DNA from: Planctomycetota bacterium
GTDB lineage: Bacteria; Planctomycetota; MHYJ01; JACQXL01; JACQZI01
Direction: 5' to 3'
Length of the DNA stretch: 64,000 nt
Assembly: GCA_016207825.1 (NCBI GenBank)
Contig: JACQZI010000027.1
Location: 1-64,000, forward strand
The notes under the pieces are model-generated. The model worked only from the letters and a program-made list of their open reading frames with translations, searched no databases and was not told the origin of the DNA. Positions 36,191 to 43,194 of the stretch are shown one piece after another; position 1 is the stretch's first letter; every line of letters begins with the position of its first letter. Position numbers and translations under genes: made by a program.

Positions 36191-36432
36191 TATAGGGGGG
36201 ATTACGTCATTCTATAAGGGGGAGTACGTCTGAACATAGGGGGGACTACGTCGGCCTATAGGGGGTATTACATCTGACTATAAGGGGTATTACGTCCGTG
36301 TAAAGGGGGTATTACGTCCGTATAGGGGGAGTATTCCATCCATGTAGAGGGTGTATTCCGTCCGTATAGAGGGGGCACTACGTCCATGTAGAAGGGGGAT
36401 TACGTCTGTGTAGTGGGTGGAATAGCCTTTCA
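36191..36432 (+). repeat. Array 3: eleven G-rich 22-bp tandem repeats
   Basis: Eleven units, mostly 22 bp (two of 20 and two of 24 that cancel), of the form TATAGGGGG followed by (T/A)(A/T)TTACGTC. Each carries a run of four to six G. Degenerate copies continue on both sides from 36121 to about 36470, ending in a hairpin with arms GGGTATC and GATACCC near 36470-36497. In the same register 12 of 22 positions agree with array 1. No spacers are present, so this is not CRISPR. Confidence 0.85.
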
Positions 36433-36506
36433 GGTAAGGGGGAGTTGGACTTTGGAGGGGGAGATGGTAGGGTATCTACCCCCCGGGGATACCCCCATGT
36501 GGAATA

Positions 36507-36812
36507 TCAAAAACAGCCGTGGGTGGATTCTTCCTCATATATTCTGTAGGCGAGATTGAAATAGCCGTCCTCGGATAAATCACCCGGCACCGGATTGCCC
36601 CCGAACCTTGGGTGCGGGTATTCCACCTTTAAAGCGCTCAAGTAGCGGTCGAGCCGGATATCCAGACAATCCGCCATGCAAACGGTTTCCACTATTTTTA
36701 TTATCGCGTCTTTCAAGCTATCAGTATATATTTCTTCCCAATAGGAAATGAGGACTCGCCTTGCCTTTTCGGCATCGAAGTAATGAGACAAATTGACGAT
36801 ACGTTTTTCCAT
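36507..36812 (-). CDS. Small unknown protein next to array 3
   Basis: A 101-residue product, 'MEKRIVNLSHYFDAEKARRVLISYWEEIY...', helical in its first two thirds, with a Pro/Gly-rich segment ('YPHPRFGGNPVPGDLSEDGYFNLAYRIYEEE') and two cysteines in the middle. No signal peptide or known motif. The AT-rich upstream region has no strong ribosome site. It is the last gene of the minus-strand run that begins with the ECF sigma factor, although 134 bp separate it from the HEPN gene. Function unknown; a conserved hypothetical by its composition. Confidence 0.55.
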   Translation of the reverse strand: MEKRIVNLSHYFDAEKARRVLISYWEEIYTDSLKDAIIKIVETVCMADCLDIRLDRYLSALKVEYPHPRFGGNPVPGDLSEDGYFNLAYRIYEEESTHGCF

Positions 36813-36946
36813 ATAGCATCATCCATCCATATAAAGTATAACCGATGATTAGAGCATTTTCAACCTAAATTTATTTGGGATGGAAAAATATTTATAATGA
36901 ACTATTTGGGAATCGGTGCTGTATTATTTCGGGATTTACTTAGGAT

Positions 36947-38002
36947 TTATTGAATCTGGGCTTCGTTTAACAGATTATCTCTTTTCTGAGAATCAAACAC
37001 GGCTTCCTGCAATTCTTTATGTAATTCTTTACGTGACATATTTTTAATAAGACGCAAGACAAGATATCTAATAAGAGCAATTCTAATAATACCTTCTAAT
37101 TTATTTATTTGCTCAATCATTTCTGCAAAATTTGTATATGCTAGTTGTACAAGATTAGCGCTTCCATGAACCCATTCATTTCGTGTTTTATATAAATCTT
37201 TATATATTTGGAAGATATCATACATCTTTTCATTGTCTTTTATGGATAAAACCGACATTTTTTCGCATAGTTTATGGGATAATTCCATTTCCGATATTCC
37301 ACACATCGCTTCAGCGCAAGTCCATAAATCTACGATAACATCAAAAAACAATCCTGAAGTTGGAGCCCGAACAAAACAATAAAGAGCATTCAGTATATCA
37401 GATTGAGGATTTTGTGGTAATTGTTTGAATGATTCCCATAATAGCTTTGTTAGGGTTATAAGTTTGTTTTTATGCTCTTCGTCTATAAGATATGAATGAA
37501 AATCACCTGGTAATAATGACTGTGTCCCAGCGCATAATCGACTTGTGGTAGGTGTGTTGTTATAATATCTGACTTCAATTTCATCTGCTAATGCTATATA
37601 GCCAGAACGAGTCATTCGTAATAATGCCATTATTGCCCATGAACATGGATTGCGTCCTACGCTGAACGCATGTAAACCTGATAGTGTTTCCCAGCCAGAA
37701 TCGTTTTTAATCTCAACACACCAAGCTTTAGATAAGATATTAATCGTTTCTGCATGCTGATCATCCCATCGGGCTTCTTTAACAAATCCGGTTGGCGTTA
37801 TAGCTTCAGATGTTACACATTCCTTAGAACCATCTTCGTAACACTTAATAATTTGACTGACTTTTTTAGCCCTAAATATTTTTGCTAGCTCATGTTCAGA
37901 AAGTTTGCGTATAACAAATGGACCAATATCAACATTGCCAATAGCAGAATTAAGCCCGTTGATATAAATTAATTTTTGGGTATATGTAATATCATTATTC
38001 AT
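36947..38002 (-). CDS. HEPN-domain protein (Apea-like), candidate RNase or defence factor
   Basis: The C-terminal half has the pattern of an Apea-like HEPN domain: 'FFDVIVDLWTCAEAMCG', then 'IFQIYKDLYKTRNEWVHGSANLVQL' with R-x4-H (Arg and His near residues 273 and 278), the metal-independent RNase motif of HEPN proteins. The N-terminal 200 residues ('IYINGLNSAIGNVDIGPFVIRKLSEHELAKIF') match the N-terminal region often fused to such HEPN domains. HEPN proteins act in toxin-antitoxin and antiphage systems by cutting RNA. Here the likely partner is the winged-helix gene immediately upstream, separated by 63 nt. No nucleotidyltransferase (MNT) antitoxin is adjacent. I am fairly sure of the fold, not of the biological role. 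Confidence 0.75.
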   Translation of the reverse strand: MNNDITYTQKLIYINGLNSAIGNVDIGPFVIRKLSEHELAKIFRAKKVSQIIKCYEDGSKECVTSEAITPTGFVKEARWDDQHAETINILSKAWCVEIKNDSGWETLSGLHAFSVGRNPCSWAIMALLRMTRSGYIALADEIEVRYYNNTPTTSRLCAGTQSLLPGDFHSYLIDEEHKNKLITLTKLLWESFKQLPQNPQSDILNALYCFVRAPTSGLFFDVIVDLWTCAEAMCGISEMELSHKLCEKMSVLSIKDNEKMYDIFQIYKDLYKTRNEWVHGSANLVQLAYTNFAEMIEQINKLEGIIRIALIRYLVLRLIKNMSRKELHKELQEAVFDSQKRDNLLNEAQIQ

Positions 38003-38065
38003 CGCACACTTCCTATTTTCTGCTTTTCTTCCTCTGTCTATTAGATATTCTCTGCTCCTTATCGG

Positions 38066-38404
38066 TCAGGGCACAAGCCGCCCTTTTTTGCCCAAGCAAT
38101 GCCAGACTACCCGCTCGGCTAACTCCATATCCGCATTAGATGTTGCTATCTTATCTTTTTCAGGAGAGATGCCATAAACCGGTTTATCATATCCCGGCGC
38201 ATCGTCAAATCGGTTAATCTTACCTTGTTCAACCAGATAATCCAGCGCCTTTTGGGTTAAATCCATATCTATCTTGGTTCCCTTAGATATCTCGGAAGCG
38301 GTTCGCGTAGTCAATTTGTAGAGCTTTTTCAATAGGGTATCCGCTCGTTCGCGCATCACCGCCCACGCATCAAGCTCTTCCCATTCCGATTTTCGTTTCG
38401 GCAT
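38066..38404 (-). CDS. Small winged-helix DNA-binding protein
   Basis: 112 residues. The central part 'RADTLLKKLYKLTTRTASEISKGTKIDMDLTQKALDYLVEQGKINRFDD' fits a winged helix: helix 1 'ADTLLKKLYK', helix 2 'TASEISKGTK', recognition helix 'MDLTQKALDYLVEQG', then the wing. A C-terminal segment 'NADMELAERVVWHCLGKKG' follows. It may regulate the HEPN gene 63 nt downstream or the FN3-FIMAH gene upstream. The start ATG 38404 lies after AAGGAACAAAT-like sequence. It is too short to include an effector domain. Confidence 0.65.
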   Translation of the reverse strand: MPKRKSEWEELDAWAVMRERADTLLKKLYKLTTRTASEISKGTKIDMDLTQKALDYLVEQGKINRFDDAPGYDKPVYGISPEKDKIATSNADMELAERVVWHCLGKKGRLVP

Positions 38405-38440
38405 AAGCTTATTTGTTCCTTTTGGTGGTTTTTTAGGGAG

Positions 38441-39424
38441 TTATTTTTTGTCCTCTGTCATTAGGGGTCCCGTAATTGACTTCCCGGATTCTTTTTTGAC
38501 TATCGCCTGGAATTCTTCCAGGTATTTAGTGTAATTATTTAAATTGCCTTTTGCCGCTGATTCATTCGCTAAGGTTAGCTTTGATATGAGCGCCTGGTAT
38601 ACCTCATAGTTAGTTATTGACCCCTCATCAAAGTATTTGGTTACGACCTTTTTCAGGTAGTCAACGGTGAGCTTAAGAGTACTCGCATTAGTTTCTCCCG
38701 AATAATCGCTACCGGTTTGTTCATCAAAGGCTTTAACCCGATAGAAATAAGGTGTGTCCTCTTGAAGGCCGGTATCTGAATAGCTTGTTGCATTAGAAGG
38801 AACCGTGGCAATTTTCTCGAACTTGCCATAGCATAGCTTGCGTTCTATAATAAAGCCATCTTCGCTCTTGGAATTATCCTGCCATTTGATATCTATTTGG
38901 GAAAGCGAAATCGGCGTGGCAACCAGATTTGACGGAGTGGCTAATAAAGTAGATACTTTTATCTCATTGGAATAACTGCTATTCCCTTTTTTGTTGTAGG
39001 AAAGCACCCTGTAATAATACGTGGTTTCGGTAGCAATCCCATCATCTTCAGACGAAACCGGCCCGCAATAATGACTGCCATCGGAAAATTTGGGTTGGAA
39101 AATCTGGACTATTTGTTCGTATTTACCGTTCATACCGGTTTTGCGTTCTACAATAAACCCTTCCGAATTGTTCGAATTATCCGTCCAAGTCAGGCAGATT
39201 TCAGAGGCAGATACAACATTGGCATGTAAACCAGTAGGGGCAGCTGGAATATGGTTTTCCAGTATCAATAGATAGAGATTTGAGAATTCATTTGCTCTTG
39301 AAGTCGTTTTATTAGAGCCGGAAGACCCGATAATTATGTCATCGTTTGGAGCGCCGGCGCCCGTTACAGTAAGTAAAGTAGTTAATAATAAAATAACCGT
39401 AATTATTTTTATTATTTTGAGCAT
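38441..39424 (-). CDS. Exported FN3-FN3-FIMAH protein
   Basis: A clear signal peptide ('IIKIITVILLLTTLLTVTGAGA', cleavage near GAGA) opens a 327-residue protein. Two FN3 domains follow (about 58-155 and 157-248, 'SEICLTWTDNSNNSEGFIVERK', 'SQIDIKWQDNSKSEDGFIIERK'), then a FIMAH-like domain (about 250-320, 'LKKVVTKYFDEGSITNYEVYQALISKL'). It is the shortest member of the FN3-FIMAH family here and the only one with an intact signal, so it is the best reference for the others. It lies 28 nt after the anti-sigma gene in the ECF operon, so its expression is probably under that ECF regulon. Confidence 0.85.
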   Translation of the reverse strand: MLKIIKIITVILLLTTLLTVTGAGAPNDDIIIGSSGSNKTTSRANEFSNLYLLILENHIPAAPTGLHANVVSASEICLTWTDNSNNSEGFIVERKTGMNGKYEQIVQIFQPKFSDGSHYCGPVSSEDDGIATETTYYYRVLSYNKKGNSSYSNEIKVSTLLATPSNLVATPISLSQIDIKWQDNSKSEDGFIIERKLCYGKFEKIATVPSNATSYSDTGLQEDTPYFYRVKAFDEQTGSDYSGETNASTLKLTVDYLKKVVTKYFDEGSITNYEVYQALISKLTLANESAAKGNLNNYTKYLEEFQAIVKKESGKSITGPLMTEDKK

Positions 39425-39452
39425 ACTCTATAGCCTAATTATATTTCCTCTC

Positions 39453-39968
39453 CTATATCATCAACTGTGTGTTTTTACGCTCCGCATCCGTCAGATTGAC
39501 TATCTGCGCGTCTATCTTGAGCTTCTTTTCCCGCGCCAGCCATCCGGCAGAGAGAATCGTTAAATACGGGTCGCGCTTTATCTTTTCCGGCAAATCAGTC
39601 AGGCTGGTCGCCCCGTTCTTTTTCAGGTATTTCCAGATATCGCCCGCGGTCTCGCCTATTTTATCAATCGTAATGAGTTCTTTAACTTTAGAAGGCAGGA
39701 ATTCTTTTTTAAGCATATTCTTTAAGGCATCCAGTTTCTGCTTGGTTTCCAGCTTTTCGTGGTGGACTTTGCTGACCAGCATGCCGAAGGTATCTTCCCA
39801 GTCAAAGAGGTCCTGCCTGCATTTGGGGCAGACCCTTAGATGCGCAAAGAGTTTTTCCTCTTTTTCCCTGGTCAGGAAGGTCGTATCGCCCATTACGTAA
39901 TCGGTCAAATCCATTTCCATTTCCGAGCATTCAGCCGTTGCCTGGCATTGGTTTTTCTTCTTTACCAT
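39453..39968 (-). CDS. Zinc-finger anti-sigma factor with a fused winged-helix domain
   Basis: The first 70 residues contain a zf-HC2-type zinc motif: 'CSEMEMDLTDYVMGD' followed by 'HLRVCPKCRQDLFDW' (His-x3-Cys-x2-Cys), as in ZAS anti-sigma factors. The middle is a lysine-rich linker. The C-terminal 65 residues ('IGETAGDIWKYLKKNGATSLTDLPEKIKRDPYLTILSAGWLAREKKLKI') form a winged-helix domain of the DUF2582 kind. No transmembrane segment is visible, so it is a soluble anti-sigma factor, unlike the usual membrane-bound ones. It overlaps the sigma gene by 38 nt, indicating coupled translation and stoichiometric control of the ECF factor. Confidence 0.75.
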   Translation of the reverse strand: MVKKKNQCQATAECSEMEMDLTDYVMGDTTFLTREKEEKLFAHLRVCPKCRQDLFDWEDTFGMLVSKVHHEKLETKQKLDALKNMLKKEFLPSKVKELITIDKIGETAGDIWKYLKKNGATSLTDLPEKIKRDPYLTILSAGWLAREKKLKIDAQIVNLTDAERKNTQLMI

Positions 39969-40551
39969 TTTCCTTCTCCTTTATCTCTCTTAATAATTGT
40001 AGCATAAGTTTGCGCAAACGGCAAACTTTTTGCCTCAGATTTGGCAGTTCGTATTTATCAAAAGGCGGGGTTTTATGGATATTCTCATAAGCCATCTTGC
40101 CCGGTTCCTGCCCGGCCATGAGGAGCATGAGTTGCCGGTCTTCTTCGGGCAATTGAGCCAGGATTTTCTTAAGCCTTTCCATCTCGCGGTCGTAGTTCTT
40201 AGGGTGCGGCCTTAAATCAGCTATATCCAGAGGCAGTTCTTCGGTATATATTTCAGTCAATGATTTTGGCTGGTGGCGATGTCTTTTGTTCCCAATCCAG
40301 CAGACATTCTGGCATATCTGGTAAAACCATGCCTTGAAAGAGCCCTCGCCGGAAGGGGTGAATTCATTATTATTAAGCTTTTCCAGCGCGGTCAGGCATG
40401 CCTGTTGGACGAGGTCATCTATAAATCCTTTGTCCCGATACCAGCTTTGGCTGCGGATATAGTTCCAGCCAGGTTCGTAATAACGGCTAAACAGGGTTTC
40501 CATGCAATTTGCTTTTAATAACTCCTCATCCGACCTGCCGTCCGTTACCAT
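39931..40551 (-). CDS. ECF-type RNA polymerase sigma factor
   Basis: 206 residues with region 2 ('LFSRYYEPGWNYIRSQSWYRDKGFIDDLVQQACLTALEKLNNNEFTPSGEGSFKAWFYQICQNVCW') and region 4 ('LKKILAQLPEEDRQLMLLMAGQEPGKMAYENIHKTPPFDKYELPNLRQKVCRLRKLMLQLL'). Region 3 is missing, as in all ECF factors. It is followed by its zinc-finger anti-sigma gene (38-nt overlap) and an exported FN3-FIMAH gene, so the regulon probably concerns the cell surface. A possible weak promoter (TTGTCA, 17 bp, TTACTA) lies upstream, but I cannot define the ECF target motif. Subfamily not assigned. Confidence 0.85.
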   Translation of the reverse strand: MVTDGRSDEELLKANCMETLFSRYYEPGWNYIRSQSWYRDKGFIDDLVQQACLTALEKLNNNEFTPSGEGSFKAWFYQICQNVCWIGNKRHRHQPKSLTEIYTEELPLDIADLRPHPKNYDREMERLKKILAQLPEEDRQLMLLMAGQEPGKMAYENIHKTPPFDKYELPNLRQKVCRLRKLMLQLLREIKEKENGKEEKPMPGNG

Positions 40552-40823
40552 ATATAGACTCCTTCAACAGATTAGTAAGCAATTATCGTGCCAAGTGACA
40601 AAATACCGCTAAAGACGATTTTAACGCACTTCTATTCCTAAATAAAGCTTTTCACAGGTGTTCCCCTGCCAATTCATGTAAAGGGAGTGTCAAAAAGTGT
40701 AAAGTAATTTGGCAACACATCAAGGTCGCTATACACAAATCTGATAAATTTTGCCCTTCTTAAAAGATTTCCTGTCACAAGAGGCTCGTTTTGGAATTAG
40801 GATATGCAAGGGGATGAGTAACA

Positions 40824-41159
40824 ATGAAGAAAAGTGATGAAAGTGAGGGTAAAGATATGGAAAACGAAACCAAAAACAAACAGGGGTGCAAGTTATGTGG
40901 GAAACCGTTACCGAACGGTAACAGCTTGGTTAACCAAACAGCCCGGACGTTAGGTTATTGCCGGTATTGCTACAAAGGAGAGTTCCCAAGACAGCATAAA
41001 TATACCAGGATGAATTTACGGGAGGGGACAGGCGGACCTTTGTCATGGTCAGAACGCAGGTTATCTGAACAAGCAGGCTTTAACCCGGAGGTCTGGTCTC
41101 CGGAATTCCGCGCGGAGATGGAAGACTACTGGGAAGCCAGAATGAGAGGTGAGGTATGA
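40824..41159 (+). CDS. Zinc-ribbon small protein coupled to a protease gene
   Basis: 111 residues. Two C-x2-C pairs ('GCKLCGKPLPNGNS...GYCRYCYKGEF') form a zinc ribbon in the middle; the C-terminus 'LSWSERRLSEQAGFNPEVWSPEFRAEMEDYWEARMRGEV' is helical and acidic. Its stop overlaps the next start by 4 nt (ATGA), so it is translationally coupled to the trypsin-like gene. The start at 40824 follows AAGGGGATGAG; an alternative is Met 12 (ATG 40857). Function unknown. The 272-bp gap from 40552, divergent from the ECF operon, holds no gene. Confidence 0.6.
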   Translation: MKKSDESEGKDMENETKNKQGCKLCGKPLPNGNSLVNQTARTLGYCRYCYKGEFPRQHKYTRMNLREGTGGPLSWSERRLSEQAGFNPEVWSPEFRAEMEDYWEARMRGEV

Positions 41160-43000
41160 CTACAAAGTTACAAGTTACAAGTAGCAAGTTAAAAGTTGGA
41201 AGGCTCCTGATAATACTTATTACAGGAATCCTATGTATCGGAGTTACCGCCTGGGCGACTAAGCCTGCGGAACTTCCTTCCGGCGTTACCATTATAAAGC
41301 CAATGGATAAAGCCAATAACCCATATCAAAAGGAATACGATGAAATGCTTGCACCTACAGTTATGATTGAAACGCTGACGGGATGCGGAAGCGGGGTTGT
41401 AATTCCGAGTTCAATAGTTCAACAGCTTAATAGTTCAAAAGAAACTTACATATTAACGGCTGCTCATGTAGTGGGGAAATACGCCAAAGTTGAAGTTACA
41501 TTTTACAATTACGATAATTCTACATTTAACATAATTACGGCATCCGTAGTAATGACAGATACTTCCAAAGACTTAGCCCTTCTTCGTGTTCTTTGTGACC
41601 TTAGTGGTGAAAAGATTTATCCAGCGAAGTTGGCAAAGAGGGATTACAAGCCATATCTATTTGCAGAAGTTTGGGTGGTTGGATGTTCTTTAGGATTAGA
41701 CCCCAGGCCTTCTTTTGGTCATCTTTGCGCCTTAGCGGTCGATTCTTGGGAAGTCTCTGCACCTGTTCTACCTGGGAATTCGGGCGGGCCTGTATATGCG
41801 AAGCGAAGCGCCGTCCCGTCTAATGACGGGAACGCCTACCAATATGAGTTAATCGGTATTGCTGTGTGGGTCAGGCTGTATGGCGACCAGTTAATAACTA
41901 CCATGGCGGGAATAGTTCCTATCTCGGAAATATACAATTTCCTCGACCAAAGGACTAAAGAACCGAAGGACGAAAGGACATTAAATAGTTCTTCCGTTTT
42001 TCCGTTCCTCAGTTCTTCTGTTCGTCAATCAGACGCATCGAGGTGTCTTTCCGTTAGCATGCGCGGAAGGGAGATGTATCGGCGGATAGATAAATTAATG
42101 AAGTATCCCTACCCGACAGAAACAGGAAGTGGCCCCGGCACCTTCGGCCGGGACGACCGAACATGTTTAATCTGTAGGGTCGGGACCTTCGGGGATACTA
42201 CCATGAGTACAGTAAAACTATGGATAAAGCTGGCCGTAAACCCGCTGACGACTGCCGTGCCTAAGATGGCTGAACTTTGGGCGAATGGTCTGTCCAACAA
42301 TGCGGACAAGCTGATTGACCGCATTAAGACGACTATCCCGGATGAAATCACCTATCTTTCACGGATTGCCGAACCTGCGGAACAGGAATTCCGGAAAGTG
42401 CTTGACCCTGCTTTTATCAGCCGTAAAGGCAAAAACAAGAACAGGATAAATGCCACACAGGCTTATAAAATCAAGCAGGCATGGGCAAGGTATCTGAAGA
42501 ATCTTGAATATATGTTTGAGAACGTTGACGGCGTCGCCGCCAAGAGGTTTAAAGACAAAGTTCAGGCTTCCAAAGATGCTTATGCCGACAGGTTAAGCGA
42601 AACCACGCTTGCCTTGACAGGCGTTAAGGCATTGGAATCCGGTCCGGCAAGGATAGCGGTGTTCTGGTTATCAGGCGACTCAAAAGCCAAAGGGCTGATG
42701 AGAGCCGCTGACCAGTACGTTGCCGCGAGCGAACCTTTTAACGTCACCACGATGGAAAAGAGGAATTCGCTCAGGTCTTTGTTATTCGCTCGCCTGATTC
42801 AGGGAGGGATAACAATCATCCATGCGGGAATGGGGATGCCGGTCATAACGGAAGTCAATACCCTCTTGAACTCGCTTGTTCAGGGGATGATTGACCCGAT
42901 GTTAGGGCTGGAAAGCTTTACTCCAGGCGGAGCAAGCCACGTTGACTTTATCAAGGATAACGGACAGTTGTTCTTGGAGGTAAAAGTCAGTCAGGTGTAA
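41156..43000 (+). CDS. Exported trypsin-like serine protease fused to a C-terminal unknown domain, with repeat insertions
   Basis: A signal or anchor ('LIILITGILCIGVTAWA') follows an N-terminal 'KLQVTSSKLKV' stretch that looks repeat-derived. The protease domain (about 55-265) shows His in 'ILTAAHVVG' (near 103), Asp in 'DTSKDLALLRV' (near 139) and Ser in 'LPGNSGGPVYA' (near 208): a complete S1-type triad. Residues about 340-614 are a separate helical domain of unknown function. Short low-complexity or palindromic segments interrupt it: 'SSIVQQLNSSKE' near 85, 'KRSAVPSNDGN' near 218, 'NSSSVFPFLSSSVRQSDAS' near 280, and 'GSGPGTFGRDDR...VGTFGD' near 325, each matching a dispersed DNA repeat type. 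All are in frame, so the protein is probably still made. It is coupled to the zinc-ribbon gene upstream and ends at a terminator. Confidence 0.8.
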   Translation: MTTKLQVTSSKLKVGRLLIILITGILCIGVTAWATKPAELPSGVTIIKPMDKANNPYQKEYDEMLAPTVMIETLTGCGSGVVIPSSIVQQLNSSKETYILTAAHVVGKYAKVEVTFYNYDNSTFNIITASVVMTDTSKDLALLRVLCDLSGEKIYPAKLAKRDYKPYLFAEVWVVGCSLGLDPRPSFGHLCALAVDSWEVSAPVLPGNSGGPVYAKRSAVPSNDGNAYQYELIGIAVWVRLYGDQLITTMAGIVPISEIYNFLDQRTKEPKDERTLNSSSVFPFLSSSVRQSDASRCLSVSMRGREMYRRIDKLMKYPYPTETGSGPGTFGRDDRTCLICRVGTFGDTTMSTVKLWIKLAVNPLTTAVPKMAELWANGLSNNADKLIDRIKTTIPDEITYLSRIAEPAEQEFRKVLDPAFISRKGKNKNRINATQAYKIKQAWARYLKNLEYMFENVDGVAAKRFKDKVQASKDAYADRLSETTLALTGVKALESGPARIAVFWLSGDSKAKGLMRAADQYVAASEPFNVTTMEKRNSLRSLLFARLIQGGITIIHAGMGMPVITEVNTLLNSLVQGMIDPMLGLESFTPGGASHVDFIKDNGQLFLEVKVSQV

Positions 43001-43036
43001 ACGTGGAAACGTTTATAAGCTGATAGGTTGATAAGA

Positions 43037-43075
43037 GGGCGTCCCAATCAAAGGGGTTGCGGACGCCCCTTATTT
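43037..43075. terminator. Probable bidirectional terminator between the protease and helicase genes
   Basis: Stem GGGCGTCC (43037-43044) and GGACGCCC (43061-43068) with a 16-nt loop, followed by CTTATTTTA. It lies between convergent genes. Confidence 0.6.
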
Positions 43076-43078
43076 TAT

Positions 43079-43176
43079 TCAATCACCGTAGTGCCCCACC
43101 TGCGCTATCGCTTCGGGGGCGTCGTTGCTACTCCGCATTTCTCCCCTTTCACTTCGTTGCGGGGGCTACCGATTGA
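43079..43176. mobile_element. MITE-like element with short terminal inverted repeats
   Basis: TCAATCACCGTAG at 43079-43091 and CTACCGATTGA at 43166-43176 are near-perfect inverted ends of a 98-bp G/C-rich segment with internal palindromes (for example GCCCC / GGGGGC at 43093-43120). There is no ORF. It lies in the 194-bp gap between the protease and DinG genes. Confidence 0.45.
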
Positions 43177-43194
43177 TTAAAAACAGAATGGTGC

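Noticed and set aside
36191-36432. CRISPR or coding repeat
   Set aside because: No spacers, and unit lengths of 20-24 bp are not multiples of three, so neither a CRISPR nor a repeated protein fits.
36947-38404. Classic HEPN/MNT toxin-antitoxin pair
   Set aside because: The small neighbour is a winged helix, not a nucleotidyltransferase; no GSx10DxD-like motif.
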